Shown here: positions 52,870 to 61,630 of the stretch, piece by piece | Position numbering within the stretch: position 1 is the stretch's first letter | How the letters are laid out: every line of letters begins with the position of its first letter | Translations under genes and position numbers: made by a program | Assembly (NCBI RefSeq): GCF_002163875.1 | Contig: NZ_CP019333.1 | Span: 1,370,864-1,434,863, forward strand | Reading direction: 5' to 3' | DNA from: Gilvibacter sp. SZ-19 | GTDB taxonomy: Bacteria; Bacteroidota; Bacteroidia; Flavobacteriales; Flavobacteriaceae | DNA length: 64,000 nt | Notes under the pieces: model-generated | Told to the model about the DNA's origin: nothing | Database searches by the model: none | What the model saw: the letters and a program-made list of their open reading frames with translations, nothing else

Positions 52870-53505
52870 TTACTTTTTTAATTCTTGTATTACTAATTCT
52901 GTGATGTCTACACTATTCTGCATAAGTGGGCTGAGAATTTCCCTAGAACACATGTTTAGTTTTTCATTGTAGTCTGCCTGATTCGAAAAACCTTTTTTTC
53001 TGGCGCAGTCAACAATACTATTCTGAAAATTGCTGTTAGTTTCAACATCTTTATATTCCACAGATTCAACCCCATTGGGTCCGAAGAGGAAAATCAGGTC
53101 ATATCCATTCTTCGCAATGATTTGCCTTATTTCTTCCGATAGATCAAGGAACGGTTTATAGACTTTCGATGCATTTTCAGACACAGCCTGACTGTAATAG
53201 TCTGATATCCTTTGCAGTTTTTCTTGAGCTTCTGTAAATTTTAATTGAGTAGCTTCATCGCCAGCATTATACTCCTGTTGATTCTTGAAGATACTTGCTT
53301 CTTGTTCTATTTTCTTGATATCGTACTGTCTTTCTAAGGCTTGCAACAGGCTGTCTTGAAACTGTTTCTGTCGCGCTTCAAGCTCCGTACTACTATAAGG
53401 GATTAAGGCTTTTATCTGTGTATAATCAGCTCTGGCAGCTTTTTGCTGCGCAGTTGTGGGGATTGCCATAAATAATAGCAAACTTAGGAGGATCAGGTTT
53501 TTCAT
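52870..53505 (-). CDS. OmpH/Skp-like periplasmic protein 1
   Basis: 211 aa. Signal peptide (ILLSLLLFMAIPTTAQ) followed by ARADYTQIKALIPYSSTELE, a long coiled-coil (residues about 35-120), and NGYDLIFLFGPNGVESVEY … NSVDITELVIQELKK. This is the pattern of OmpH family proteins of Bacteroidota. Two copies in tandem, both on the minus strand, form one transcript. Direct chaperone activity is inferred from the family. Confidence 0.75.
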   Translation of the reverse strand: MKNLILLSLLLFMAIPTTAQQKAARADYTQIKALIPYSSTELEARQKQFQDSLLQALERQYDIKKIEQEASIFKNQQEYNAGDEATQLKFTEAQEKLQRISDYYSQAVSENASKVYKPFLDLSEEIRQIIAKNGYDLIFLFGPNGVESVEYKDVETNSNFQNSIVDCARKKGFSNQADYNEKLNMCSREILSPLMQNSVDITELVIQELKK

Positions 53506-53673
53506 GCTAAGTGGATTTGTGCCTTAAGATAAAGAAATACAAACAATTGAACTGATTTGCTTTTATTACGGTCATCGAGTGATTAAACCCCATGAGACTC
53601 TTAAGCGATCTTTTAGAAAAACAAGCCACCAGCGTTGATATTGCTATGCTTAATCCAGACGAAACTAAAGAAT

Positions 53674-53807
53674 GTCCCACCGCATCGATAACAAAACACG
53701 CCGTTAAGAATTCTGAGATTGCGGAAGAATTTAGGCGGGTTTTGTGGTTTCTAGCTTAATTAACGATGCAGCAAGAATCCATAGTAAAAAATCGATTCCG
53801 GTGGGAC
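53674..53807 (-). mobile_element. 134-bp MITE-like element, copy 3 (inverted)
   Basis: Begins GTCCCACCGCATCGAT and ends ATCGATTCCGGTGGGAC; the reverse complement of copies 1 and 2, also 134 bp, with more substitutions inside. Confidence 0.75.
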
Positions 53808-53847
53808 TAGACCTTTTGGTCACTTTTGCGGCAATGGGAAAAGTGAC
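53807..53847 (-). repeat. Modular repeat header 5 (inverted)
   Basis: CTAGACC beside the MITE, then GTCACTTTT … AAAAGTGAC, a palindrome at 53819-53847 with compensatory changes from the ATACTTTTT form of headers 1-3. Confidence 0.7.
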
Positions 53848-53896
53848 ATAAAGAAATAAATCATTGTCAATAGATTTTTTGGAGGTACTTCAGTCA

Positions 53897-53915
53897 TAAT
53901 GTCCACTGGACATTA
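53897..53915. repeat. GTCC-NNN-GGAC palindrome, copy 5
   Basis: TAATGTCC-ACT-GGACATTA; preceded by GGTACTTCAGTCA, the inverse of the sequence that follows copy 1. Confidence 0.75.
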
Positions 53916-54121
53916 ATCCTTCAGTAATCATCAGTGGAAAAAAAAGTATCAGAATAAAAAGAGTAAAAAGGTCCAAGGACTAGTCCTTGAATCAAGCTCA
54001 AACATCATAAAATCATCCCTTCTTCTCTAGCAAAAAACCTCAATGCCTTATAAACCCTGAATGCAAAGGAAATTTGACCAAAATTCCTTAATTTCGCTCC
54101 CTTATTAGAAAAGACCCATAA

Positions 54122-57100
54122 ATGAGCGCGAAATTTGCTGAATATAAAGGACTTGACCTTCCCAAAGTTGCGGAAGAAGTACTTGATTTTTGGAAGCAAA
54201 ACCAGGTGTTTGAACAGAGTGTGACCAGCCGTGAGAGCGGAGAACCGTTTGTGTTCTTTGAAGGCCCACCATCGGCCAACGGATTGCCTGGAATTCACCA
54301 CGTTATGGCCCGCGCCATTAAAGATATCTTTTGCCGCTACAAAACCCAAAAAGGCTACCAAGTTAAGCGTAAAGCCGGATGGGATACTCACGGACTGCCT
54401 ATTGAATTGGGCGTGGAGAAAGAACTCGGCATCACCAAAGAAGACATTGGTAAAAAGATCACGGTAGAAGAGTACAACGCAGCCTGTAAAAAGGCCGTGA
54501 TGCGCTATACCGACATTTGGAACAACCTTACCGAGCGCATTGGGTATTGGGTAGATATGGACGATCCGTATGTGACCTACGAGCCCAAGTACATGGAAAC
54601 TGTTTGGTGGCTCTTAAAGAACATCTACAAGCAAGACCTGCTGTATAAAGGCTATACCATTCAGCCGTATTCGCCTAAGGCTGGAACAGGTCTGAGTTCC
54701 CACGAGCTGAACCAGCCAGGAACTTACCAAGACGTTACCGATACCACGGTTGTGGCACAGTTTAAGGCCATAACCGAAACCTTGCCAGCTAAGTTGCAAC
54801 AGTATACAGACCTGCATTTCTTAGCTTGGACCACTACCCCTTGGACCTTACCGTCTAACACCGCTTTGACCGTTGGGCCTAAGATCGAGTATTCGGTAGT
54901 GAAGACTTACAACCAATACACCTTTGCTCCTGTTACTGTGGTTTTGGCCACTGCCTTGATCGGGAAGCAATTCAGCGGTAAGTTTGAGAAGGCGGAGGAC
55001 GCAGCTGCACTCACGGCTTATGAACCTGGAGCGAAAAAGGTGCCTTATTTAGTGGTTGATACCATTTTAGGGGCAGATTTGGTGGAGAGCCGTTACGAGC
55101 AATTACTTACCTACGCCCTCCCAAATGACAATCCGGAGAACGCATTCCGCGTGATCGCTGGAGATTTTGTTACCACAGAAGACGGAACAGGTATAGTACA
55201 CACCGCACCGACCTTTGGTGCAGACGATGCCAAGGTGGCCAAAGAGGCCACGCCAGAAGTGCCGCCTATGTTGGTCAAAGATGAAAACGACAACTTGGTA
55301 CCACTTGTTGACCTGCAGGGGCGTTTCCGTCCGGAATTGGGCGAGTTGGGTGGCAAGTATGTTAAGAACGAATATTATACCGATGGAGATGCGCCAGACA
55401 AAAGCGTAGACGTGGAGCTGGCTATTATCCTCAAGACCGACAATAAAGCCTTTAAGGTGGAGAAGTATGTGCACAGTTATCCAAACTGCTGGCGTACGGA
55501 CAAACCTATCTTATACTATCCTCTAGACAGCTGGTTCATTAAAGCGACTGCCTTTAAAGACCGCATGTTCGAACTCAACCAAGAGATCAACTGGAAGCCT
55601 AAGGCGACTGGTGAAGGCCGTTTCGGAAACTGGCTATCTAACGCCAACGACTGGAACCTTTCTCGTTCGCGTTTCTGGGGAATCCCATTGCCTATCTGGC
55701 GCAGTGATGACGGTAAAGAAGAACGCATCATTGGTTCTGTGGCGGAACTTAAAGAAGCTATGGCAGAAGCCGTTAGTGCTGGTTTTATGGAAGCCGATCT
55801 GTTTGCCGACTTTGTGGTGGGCGATATGAGCGAGGAGAACTACGCTAAAGTAGACCTACATAAAAATATTGTAGACCAGATCACCTTGGTGAGCTCATCG
55901 GGCAAGCCGATGAAGCGCGAGAGTGACCTCATTGACGTTTGGTTCGATTCTGGTTCCATGCCTTATGCCCAGTGGCATTATCCTTTTGAGAACAAGGAGA
56001 TGGTAGAGAACACCTGGCGCAAGGCAGACTTTATTGCAGAAGGAGTGGATCAGACCCGTGGTTGGTTCTACACCTTGCACGCCATTGCCACCATGACCTT
56101 TGACGACGTGGCTTATAAGAACGTAGTGTCGAATGGCTTGGTTTTAGACAAGAACGGTCAGAAGATGTCCAAACGTTTGGGCAATGCCACCGATCCTTTT
56201 GAAACCCTAGATAAATACGGACCGGATGCCACCCGTTGGTATATGATCCAGAATGCCAACCCTTGGGACAACCTCAAGTTTGACATTGATGGTATTGGTG
56301 AGGTGCGCAACAAATACTTCGGAACGCTTTATAATACCTACAGCTTCTTTAGTTTGTACGCTAACTTGGACGGCTTTAACTACAGTGAGCCAGATGTTCC
56401 AGTAGCAGACAGACCAGAGATCGACCGTTGGATCCTATCAGAACTCAATACCCTTATCAAAGTAGTGGATGAGGCCTATGCCGATTACGAGCCTACCAAG
56501 GCTGCCCGAGCCATCTCGAACTTTGTGCAAGAGAACTTGAGTAACTGGTATGTGCGTTTGTGCCGTCGCCGTTTCTGGAAAGGTAGCTACGGCCCAGACA
56601 AGATCTCTGCATATCAGACCCTATGTACTTGTTTGCATCGTGTGGCGCAACTCAGTGCTCCGATAGCTCCATTCTATATGGATCGATTGTATCAAGATCT
56701 CAATGCTGTTTGTGGCTTGGAATCGGCAACGTCGGTTCACTTAAGCGATTTCCCAAAGGCCAACGAAGCCTTGATCGATTCCGCTTTAGAACACCGCATG
56801 CAGAAGGCGCAAACAATATCTTCCTTGGTACTCTCGTTACGCAAGAAAGAGCAGATCAAAGTGCGTCAGCCATTGCAGCGTATAATGATCCCTGTTTTAG
56901 ATGCTGCGGATAAGGCCGAGATTGAGCTTATTGCAGACTTGGTAAAATCCGAAGTAAACGTAAAAGAAATAGAACTGCTAGACGATGCCAGTGGCATTTT
57001 GGTGAAGCAGATCAAACCGAATTTCAAGGTCCTCGGGCCAAAATTCGGAAAAGACATGAAAGCCGTTGCAGCGGCGGTTTCACAGTTCACTCAAGAAGAC

Positions 57101-57523
57101 ATTCAAACCATTGAGCAGAAAGGTGAAATAGCAGTTGTAATTAATGAAAAAAATATTATTTTAGGCCTGCCTGACGTGGAGATTAGCTCGCAGGATATAG
57201 AAGGATGGTTAGTGGCCAATAATGGTCCCCTCACAGTTGCCTTAGATGTTAACATCACTCCGGAGCTCAAGAGCGAAGGCATTGCCAGAGAATTGGTGAA
57301 CCGCATTCAAAACGTACGCAAGGATTCGGGCTTTGAAGTCACAGACAAGGTGTCTGTAACTATTCAAAAGGCCCCAGAACTGGAAGCTGCGGTAGCCGCA
57401 AATCTGGATTATATTAAAACGGAAACTTTAACCGCGAGTCTCGAGTTTTCTGACGACCTAAAAGAAGGCACGGAAGTTGCATTTGACGATATAGAAACCC
57501 GACTGGCGATAAAAAAATATTAG
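54122..57523 (+). CDS. ileS: Isoleucyl-tRNA synthetase
   Basis: 1133 aa, as expected for the longer Bacteroidota/eukaryote-like IleS. Class I signatures: GPPSANGLPGIHHVMAR (HIGH equivalent GIHH, about residues 49-64) and KMSKR in NGQKMSKRLGN (about 682). The editing domain (TWTTPWTLPSNTALTV … GTGIVHTAPTFGADD) and the anticodon-binding domain are present. The C-terminal extension typical of this IleS type is also complete. Followed 4 nt later by the DksA/TraR-like gene. Confidence 0.97.
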   Translation: MSAKFAEYKGLDLPKVAEEVLDFWKQNQVFEQSVTSRESGEPFVFFEGPPSANGLPGIHHVMARAIKDIFCRYKTQKGYQVKRKAGWDTHGLPIELGVEKELGITKEDIGKKITVEEYNAACKKAVMRYTDIWNNLTERIGYWVDMDDPYVTYEPKYMETVWWLLKNIYKQDLLYKGYTIQPYSPKAGTGLSSHELNQPGTYQDVTDTTVVAQFKAITETLPAKLQQYTDLHFLAWTTTPWTLPSNTALTVGPKIEYSVVKTYNQYTFAPVTVVLATALIGKQFSGKFEKAEDAAALTAYEPGAKKVPYLVVDTILGADLVESRYEQLLTYALPNDNPENAFRVIAGDFVTTEDGTGIVHTAPTFGADDAKVAKEATPEVPPMLVKDENDNLVPLVDLQGRFRPELGELGGKYVKNEYYTDGDAPDKSVDVELAIILKTDNKAFKVEKYVHSYPNCWRTDKPILYYPLDSWFIKATAFKDRMFELNQEINWKPKATGEGRFGNWLSNANDWNLSRSRFWGIPLPIWRSDDGKEERIIGSVAELKEAMAEAVSAGFMEADLFADFVVGDMSEENYAKVDLHKNIVDQITLVSSSGKPMKRESDLIDVWFDSGSMPYAQWHYPFENKEMVENTWRKADFIAEGVDQTRGWFYTLHAIATMTFDDVAYKNVVSNGLVLDKNGQKMSKRLGNATDPFETLDKYGPDATRWYMIQNANPWDNLKFDIDGIGEVRNKYFGTLYNTYSFFSLYANLDGFNYSEPDVPVADRPEIDRWILSELNTLIKVVDEAYADYEPTKAARAISNFVQENLSNWYVRLCRRRFWKGSYGPDKISAYQTLCTCLHRVAQLSAPIAPFYMDRLYQDLNAVCGLESATSVHLSDFPKANEALIDSALEHRMQKAQTISSLVLSLRKKEQIKVRQPLQRIMIPVLDAADKAEIELIADLVKSEVNVKEIELLDDASGILVKQIKPNFKVLGPKFGKDMKAVAAAVSQFTQEDIQTIEQKGEIAVVINEKNIILGLPDVEISSQDIEGWLVANNGPLTVALDVNITPELKSEGIARELVNRIQNVRKDSGFEVTDKVSVTIQKAPELEAAVAANLDYIKTETLTASLEFSDDLKEGTEVAFDDIETRLAIKKY

Positions 57524-57527
57524 GATT

Positions 57528-57911
57528 ATGGCGCAAGAAGTTAAAAACCGATACAGCGATAAGGAGCTCGAAGAATTCCGTCAGATCATCATGGAGAAGA
57601 TGGATAAGGCCAAGCAGCAACTCGAGCTTATTGAAAGCGCTTACAAAAACGATTCAAATAACGGAACAGACGATACCTCTCCTACCTTCAAAGCTTTTGA
57701 CGAAGGCTCCGAAGTAATGTCTAAAGAGGCGAATTCGCAATTGGCTATTCGACAAGAGAAGTTCATTCGCGATCTAAAGAACGCCTTGATCCGTATAGAA
57801 AATAAGACCTATGGCATTTGCCGTGTAACCGGGAAACTCATCAATCCGGAACGCCTTAAATTGGTGCCGCATGCTACCTTGAGCATCGAAGCCAAAAACA
57901 TGCAGAAATAA
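57528..57911 (+). CDS. DksA/TraR-like protein with degenerate zinc finger
   Basis: 127 aa. Coiled-coil helices (ELEEFRQIIMEKMDKAKQQL … IRDLKNALIRIENKTYGICR) followed by TYGICRVTGKLINPERLKLV, the C-terminal finger region of the DksA family. Only one Cys remains where a C4 zinc finger would have CxxC pairs (CRVTGK then HATLSI), so zinc binding by the usual mode is unlikely. The family binds RNA polymerase. Common beside ileS in flavobacteria and four bases after it, so co-transcribed. Confidence 0.88.
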   Translation: MAQEVKNRYSDKELEEFRQIIMEKMDKAKQQLELIESAYKNDSNNGTDDTSPTFKAFDEGSEVMSKEANSQLAIRQEKFIRDLKNALIRIENKTYGICRVTGKLINPERLKLVPHATLSIEAKNMQK

Positions 57912-57916
57912 TACAG

Positions 57917-57940
57917 ACGCCCCGCTTTGGGGCGTTTTTC
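57917..57940 (+). terminator. Terminator after the DksA/TraR-like gene
   Basis: ACGCCCC-GCTTT-GGGGCGT followed by T residues; ends 3 nt before the ATG of the next gene at 57943. Confidence 0.85.
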
Positions 57941-57942
57941 TT

Positions 57943-58569
57943 ATGCGTTATTTCTCCATCATTTTGCTGTGGCTAAGCTTTAGCCCTTGGGCCTTGGCAC
58001 AAATAGAGACCATTAAGGATATAGATGCCTCTACGCTGCAGGTTTTGCAGGTAGATGTGGATAATATTTCTAGACTCACTGTTAGAACATCCCAAACCAA
58101 TCGCTTTAAGGCCTTTATGAACACAGAAGGCGAATTTGCTGCAGAATTGGTATTGAATCTCATAGAAGCGGGCGGAACCTGGAATATCAATATTGGCTTT
58201 GCTCCAGGCTTTACGCCAACAGATGATAAATTGGGTGCGCACAAGGTCATTGCGGCAGAACTCATCTTGGAGATCCCAAAAGGAAAATATTTGAACGTTT
58301 CCGGACGTTGTTTAAGTGTGGCTTTAGACGGTGAGTTCGCAGCAGTGGAATTGCGTTTAGACGGCGGAAATATCAATGCTAAGAACTTTTTGGCCTCGGG
58401 GGTGCTGGCCACTTCAGATGGAAATATAAACGTAAAAGGCCTTAGCGGACTCTACGCAGAAACGGTGGGTGATCCCGACAAAATAGACAACCGATTACCC
58501 CAAAGTGGAACCCATAAAATAAGCGTTGTTGCCCCGCGAGGAAACATCCGTCTCAAAGCCAAAAATTAG
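57943..58569 (+). CDS. DUF4097-like beta-helical secreted protein
   Basis: 208 aa. Signal peptide (YFSIILLWLSFSPWALAQ) and repeated beta segments (LTVRTSQTNRFKAFMNTEGE; LNVSGRCLSVALDGEFAAVE; RLDGGNINAKNFLASGVL) resembling the putative adhesin fold (DUF4097). Its start lies 3 nt after a strong terminator, so translation initiation would need the terminator read through or a promoter in the hairpin; no TAnnTTTG is evident. Function unknown. Confidence 0.75.
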   Translation: MRYFSIILLWLSFSPWALAQIETIKDIDASTLQVLQVDVDNISRLTVRTSQTNRFKAFMNTEGEFAAELVLNLIEAGGTWNINIGFAPGFTPTDDKLGAHKVIAAELILEIPKGKYLNVSGRCLSVALDGEFAAVELRLDGGNINAKNFLASGVLATSDGNINVKGLSGLYAETVGDPDKIDNRLPQSGTHKISVVAPRGNIRLKAKN

Positions 58570-58571
58570 TG

Positions 58572-58579
58572 TATTTTTG
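58572..58579 (+). promoter_or_regulatory. lspA -7 promoter element
   Basis: TATTTTTG, matching TAnnTTTG, 18 nt before the lspA ATG; partly overlaps the end of the preceding gene. Confidence 0.5.
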
Positions 58580-58597
58580 TAGCCTTAAAACCTTCTA

Positions 58598-59233
58598 ATG
58601 TCTTTAAAGAAAGCAGGTATTATCATCTTTATCGTTTTGCTGATCGATCAGGTCAGTAAGGTGTATATCAAAACCCATTATCAATTACACGGCGGTTTCA
58701 GTGTCTTCGGACAAGAATGGTTCCGCATCTATTTTATAGAGAACGAAGGCATGGCTTGGGGCGCAAAGATCCCAGGGCAATACGGCAAGCTTTTCTTGAC
58801 CTTGTTTCGTTTGGTAGCCATAGTTGGTATAGGTTATTGGTTGTGGGATTCGGTAAAGAAGCAGACCTCACGTATACTCACCACGGCAGTCTCCTTCATT
58901 TTTGCCGGCGCTTTCGGAAACATTATCGATTCGGTTTTCTACGGGATGATCTTTAACGATTCCTTAGGCCAAGTAGCCACATTTATGCCAGAAGAAGGCG
59001 GTTATGCGCCCATCTTCTACGGAAAGGTAGTTGATATGTTGTACTTCCCCTTATGGTCTGGTGATCTGCCAGAATGGATCCCATTTTGGGGTGGAGAACG
59101 GTTCACCTTCTTTGAACCCGTTTTCAACATTGCCGATGCTTCTATTACCTGCGGAGTTCTGATGCTCTTGGTATTCCACAAGAAGGCCTTCCCTAAAAAG
59201 CCAGACACGGTAGCTTCGCTAAGCGACGATTAG
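58598..59233 (+). CDS. lspA: Lipoprotein signal peptidase II
   Basis: 211 aa, four membrane helices. Start MSLKKAGIIIFIVLLIDQVS; NEGMAWG; catalytic aspartates in GNIIDSVFYG and FNIADASITCG. Removes lipoprotein signal peptides at the inner membrane, relevant to the lipoproteins in this window. A longer loop lies between helices 3 and 4, as in other flavobacterial LspA. Overlaps the convergent cyclo-ligase gene by 4 nt. Confidence 0.96.
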   Translation: MSLKKAGIIIFIVLLIDQVSKVYIKTHYQLHGGFSVFGQEWFRIYFIENEGMAWGAKIPGQYGKLFLTLFRLVAIVGIGYWLWDSVKKQTSRILTTAVSFIFAGAFGNIIDSVFYGMIFNDSLGQVATFMPEEGGYAPIFYGKVVDMLYFPLWSGDLPEWIPFWGGERFTFFEPVFNIADASITCGVLMLLVFHKKAFPKKPDTVASLSDD

Positions 59234-59790
59234 AACTTATAAGTGTGCTCCGGGCTAATACAATAGTCCAGCGGGATATCGGTATCGCTATGCGGGATCT
59301 CATCTTCCGCAGCAAAGAAAGACAGGCCAATCTTTATTACTTCGGATTTACACTGCGCTAAAAAACGGTCGTAAAAGCCTTTGCCATAACCCAAGCGGTT
59401 TCCCTGCTTGTCGTAGGCCAAAAGCGGTACAAAGACCACATCGAGTTTATTGGTAGGAATTTCTATTCCATCTTCTGGTTCCGGAATACCCCAAGGGTTC
59501 ACTTTAATTCGGGTGTGATCTTCCAATAAGATATGCGTCAAGCTCGCATCTTCGAACTTACTTTTAGAGACCACCACACTTTTATCCTTGCCCTGCAAGA
59601 TGTGCAAAAGATATTCGGTATTGACTTCTAACTGGCGGCTAATAGGGAGAAAGATATGGTAATAGCGCGCCTCCCAAATTGGAAGCTGCAAGGCAGCATT
59701 GGCAATAGCCAAACTGGCATCTTCCAGCTCCTTTTCAGATAGGCCTTGGCGCTTTGATTTGTATGCTTTTCGCAGGGCTGTCTTGGTCAT
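59230..59790 (-). CDS. 5-formyltetrahydrofolate cyclo-ligase
   Basis: 186 aa. Converts 5-formyl-THF to 5,10-methenyl-THF using ATP. KTALRKAYKSKRQGLSEKEL at the N-terminus, YGKGFYDRFL and LVPLLAYDKQGNRLGYGKG-like C-terminal motifs (here VFVPLLAYDKQGNRLGYGKG). Start overlaps the end of the AstE-like gene by 4 nt, so the three minus-strand genes here form one operon. Confidence 0.93.
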   Translation of the reverse strand: MTKTALRKAYKSKRQGLSEKELEDASLAIANAALQLPIWEARYYHIFLPISRQLEVNTEYLLHILQGKDKSVVVSKSKFEDASLTHILLEDHTRIKVNPWGIPEPEDGIEIPTNKLDVVFVPLLAYDKQGNRLGYGKGFYDRFLAQCKSEVIKIGLSFFAAEDEIPHSDTDIPLDYCISPEHTYKF

Positions 59791-60758
59791 AAGTTGGCCG
59801 TAGAGATATGAAACAGCGCATCGCCTTGGTAAACTATAGGCGCCTCGTTCACATTGATCACATAACCAGCAGCATTAGAACGGATCCAATAATGCACCTT
59901 GCCATAAGGGTCTGTAATATGTCCCAGCACATGGCCTACAGGCACACTTTCTCCTGCCTTAACTGCCGGTTTGAACATACCTGACGTAGACGCTCTAAGC
60001 CAGCGACTCTGTGTAATTACTACTGATTTTTTCTTTGGAGAACTCACCTTGAACTTAGAGCGCAACATGCCCAATTCGTTCAACACTCTCTTCGCTCCGT
60101 TTACTCCAGTATTGCTAACAATATTGTCAATGCTGTTGGACTTTCCGCCCTCAAAGAGCAAGGCAGTAATATCGTTTTTCTCACAATAGCTGCGGAACGA
60201 TTTCTTTATATTCTTGGAGTGTAGAATAAAGGGCGCGTTAAATACCTCTGCCAGTTTGTTCTGGGTTTTGTCTGCTCCGGTTATGCGGATGTGCGGTACA
60301 TTGAATCTGCTGCTACCTCCGGTGTGAAAATCCATACAGTAGTCTATGCTAGGCATGATCTGATGAGTGAGCTGGTAGGCAAACTGCGACGCCAAGGACC
60401 CAGATCGGCTCCCCGGAAAAACACGGTTCAGATCACGACCATCTGGAAACTCTCGCGACTTCTGAATAAATCCAAAGATGTTTACAATTGGGATACAGAC
60501 CACCGTGCCTGCCTTTGGTTTGTTGATCCCTTTGGCGATAAGCTGGCGCACGATCTCAATACCATTGACCTCATCACCGTGTATGCCTGCAGTGAAAAGC
60601 ACGGTAGGGCCGTCTACCTTGGCCCGCTCAATGATTATAGGCACATCTATCTTGGTCTGCGTATGCAGGGTTGCGGTACTTAGGTTGATCTCCATGGAAG
60701 CTCCGGGAGCGATCTCCTCGCCACAGATCTCCAGGTGTTTTGCTTGGTTTTTGGCCAT
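59787..60758 (-). CDS. Succinylglutamate desuccinylase/aspartoacylase family protein
   Basis: 323 aa zinc carboxypeptidase-like hydrolase. AGIHGDEVNGIEIVRQL supplies the H-x-x-E zinc ligands, DFHTGGSS the third, and RDLNRVFPG is typical of the M14 family. The C-terminal domain has a biotinyl-lipoyl-like beta region. Adjacent to and overlapping by one base with the RimK-like ligase, a pair that recurs in bacteria; here it may trim or add Glu on a shared target, but the substrate is not known. Confidence 0.88.
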   Translation of the reverse strand: MAKNQAKHLEICGEEIAPGASMEINLSTATLHTQTKIDVPIIIERAKVDGPTVLFTAGIHGDEVNGIEIVRQLIAKGINKPKAGTVVCIPIVNIFGFIQKSREFPDGRDLNRVFPGSRSGSLASQFAYQLTHQIMPSIDYCMDFHTGGSSRFNVPHIRITGADKTQNKLAEVFNAPFILHSKNIKKSFRSYCEKNDITALLFEGGKSNSIDNIVSNTGVNGAKRVLNELGMLRSKFKVSSPKKKSVVITQSRWLRASTSGMFKPAVKAGESVPVGHVLGHITDPYGKVHYWIRSNAAGYVINVNEAPIVYQGDALFHISTANL

Positions 60759-61630
60759 TAGCGTTTGTTTCTTTCTATATAGCTGATAAAATGTCGAGCC
60801 ACATCTATGCCCGTGGTGTTTTCTATGCCTTCTAGGCCCGGCGTGGAATTGATCTCCAAGACCAAAGGCCCTTTTTGAGAAGGTAGAATGTCCACCCCAC
60901 AGGCTCCAAGACCAAGTGTCTTGGCTGCGCGTATGGCTAGCGCTTCTTGTTTGTAATCGAGTTTAACCGGAATTGCAGAGGCTCCCCGATGCAGGTTCGA
61001 CCTAAAATCGCCGTCCTTGCTCTGGCGTTTCATAGCGGCGACCACATTGCCTCCAACCACGATAGCTCGTAAATCGGTGCCTTTAGACTCCCCAATAAAC
61101 TCTTGCAGCACATAACGCGCTCCCAGGCTATTTAGTGTCTCTATGGTAGAAAGTGCGCTTTGGCGGCTTTCTGCCAAGATCACACCTTGGCCGTGTGTAC
61201 CTTTGAGCAATTTTATGATAACCGGAAACGATTTCCATCCTTCTAAGAGCTTCTCCGGATCGCGGTTATTGCCTAAAATGGTCATAGGAGTTGGCACTCG
61301 GGCACGAGACAGTAGCTGAAAACAAGTCCATTTATCCCGTGAAGTGATTATAGATTCACTGCTCACAGTAGTAAAGACACCCTGAGCTTCGAAATGCCGG
61401 ACCACAGAAGATCCGAAGTAAGTATTGCTTGCACCAATACGCGGAATAATGGCGTGTAGGTCGTCTATCTCATCGCCCAGATAATGCACCTTAGGTTCGC
61501 CATCTTCTATGCTGAGCACACAGTGCGTTGGGTCTATGATCTCCACATCGTGGTTGCGCAGTTCGCCCGCCTTAAACAGGCTTTGGGTCGAGTATAATTG
61601 CGCGCCGCGCGATAGAATAGCGATGTTCAT
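60758..61630 (-). CDS. RimK-like ATP-grasp ligase
   Basis: 290 aa from ATG 61630 (MNIAILSRGAQLYSTQSLFK); an in-frame ATG four codons earlier is less likely. ATP-grasp core: VIIKLLKGTHGQGVILAESR, DLRAIVVGG, and CGVDILPSQKGPLVLEINST. RimK adds glutamates to ribosomal protein S6 in E. coli; other members make oligoglutamate on cofactors, and the target cannot be set from sequence. Partner of the AstE-like gene. Confidence 0.9.
   Translation of the reverse strand: MNIAILSRGAQLYSTQSLFKAGELRNHDVEIIDPTHCVLSIEDGEPKVHYLGDEIDDLHAIIPRIGASNTYFGSSVVRHFEAQGVFTTVSSESIITSRDKWTCFQLLSRARVPTPMTILGNNRDPEKLLEGWKSFPVIIKLLKGTHGQGVILAESRQSALSTIETLNSLGARYVLQEFIGESKGTDLRAIVVGGNVVAAMKRQSKDGDFRSNLHRGASAIPVKLDYKQEALAIRAAKTLGLGACGVDILPSQKGPLVLEINSTPGLEGIENTTGIDVARHFISYIERNKR

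Larger units (their letters stand above)
53506..54121. other. Non-coding repeat-rich spacer upstream of ileS
   Basis: No gene. Contains the inverted third MITE-like copy, an inverted repeat header, an inverted GTCC palindrome and the palindrome CAAGGAC-TA-GTCCTTG (about 53974-53989). Order and orientation are the mirror image of 29.4-29.8 kb and 30.6-31.0 kb. Confidence 0.75.
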
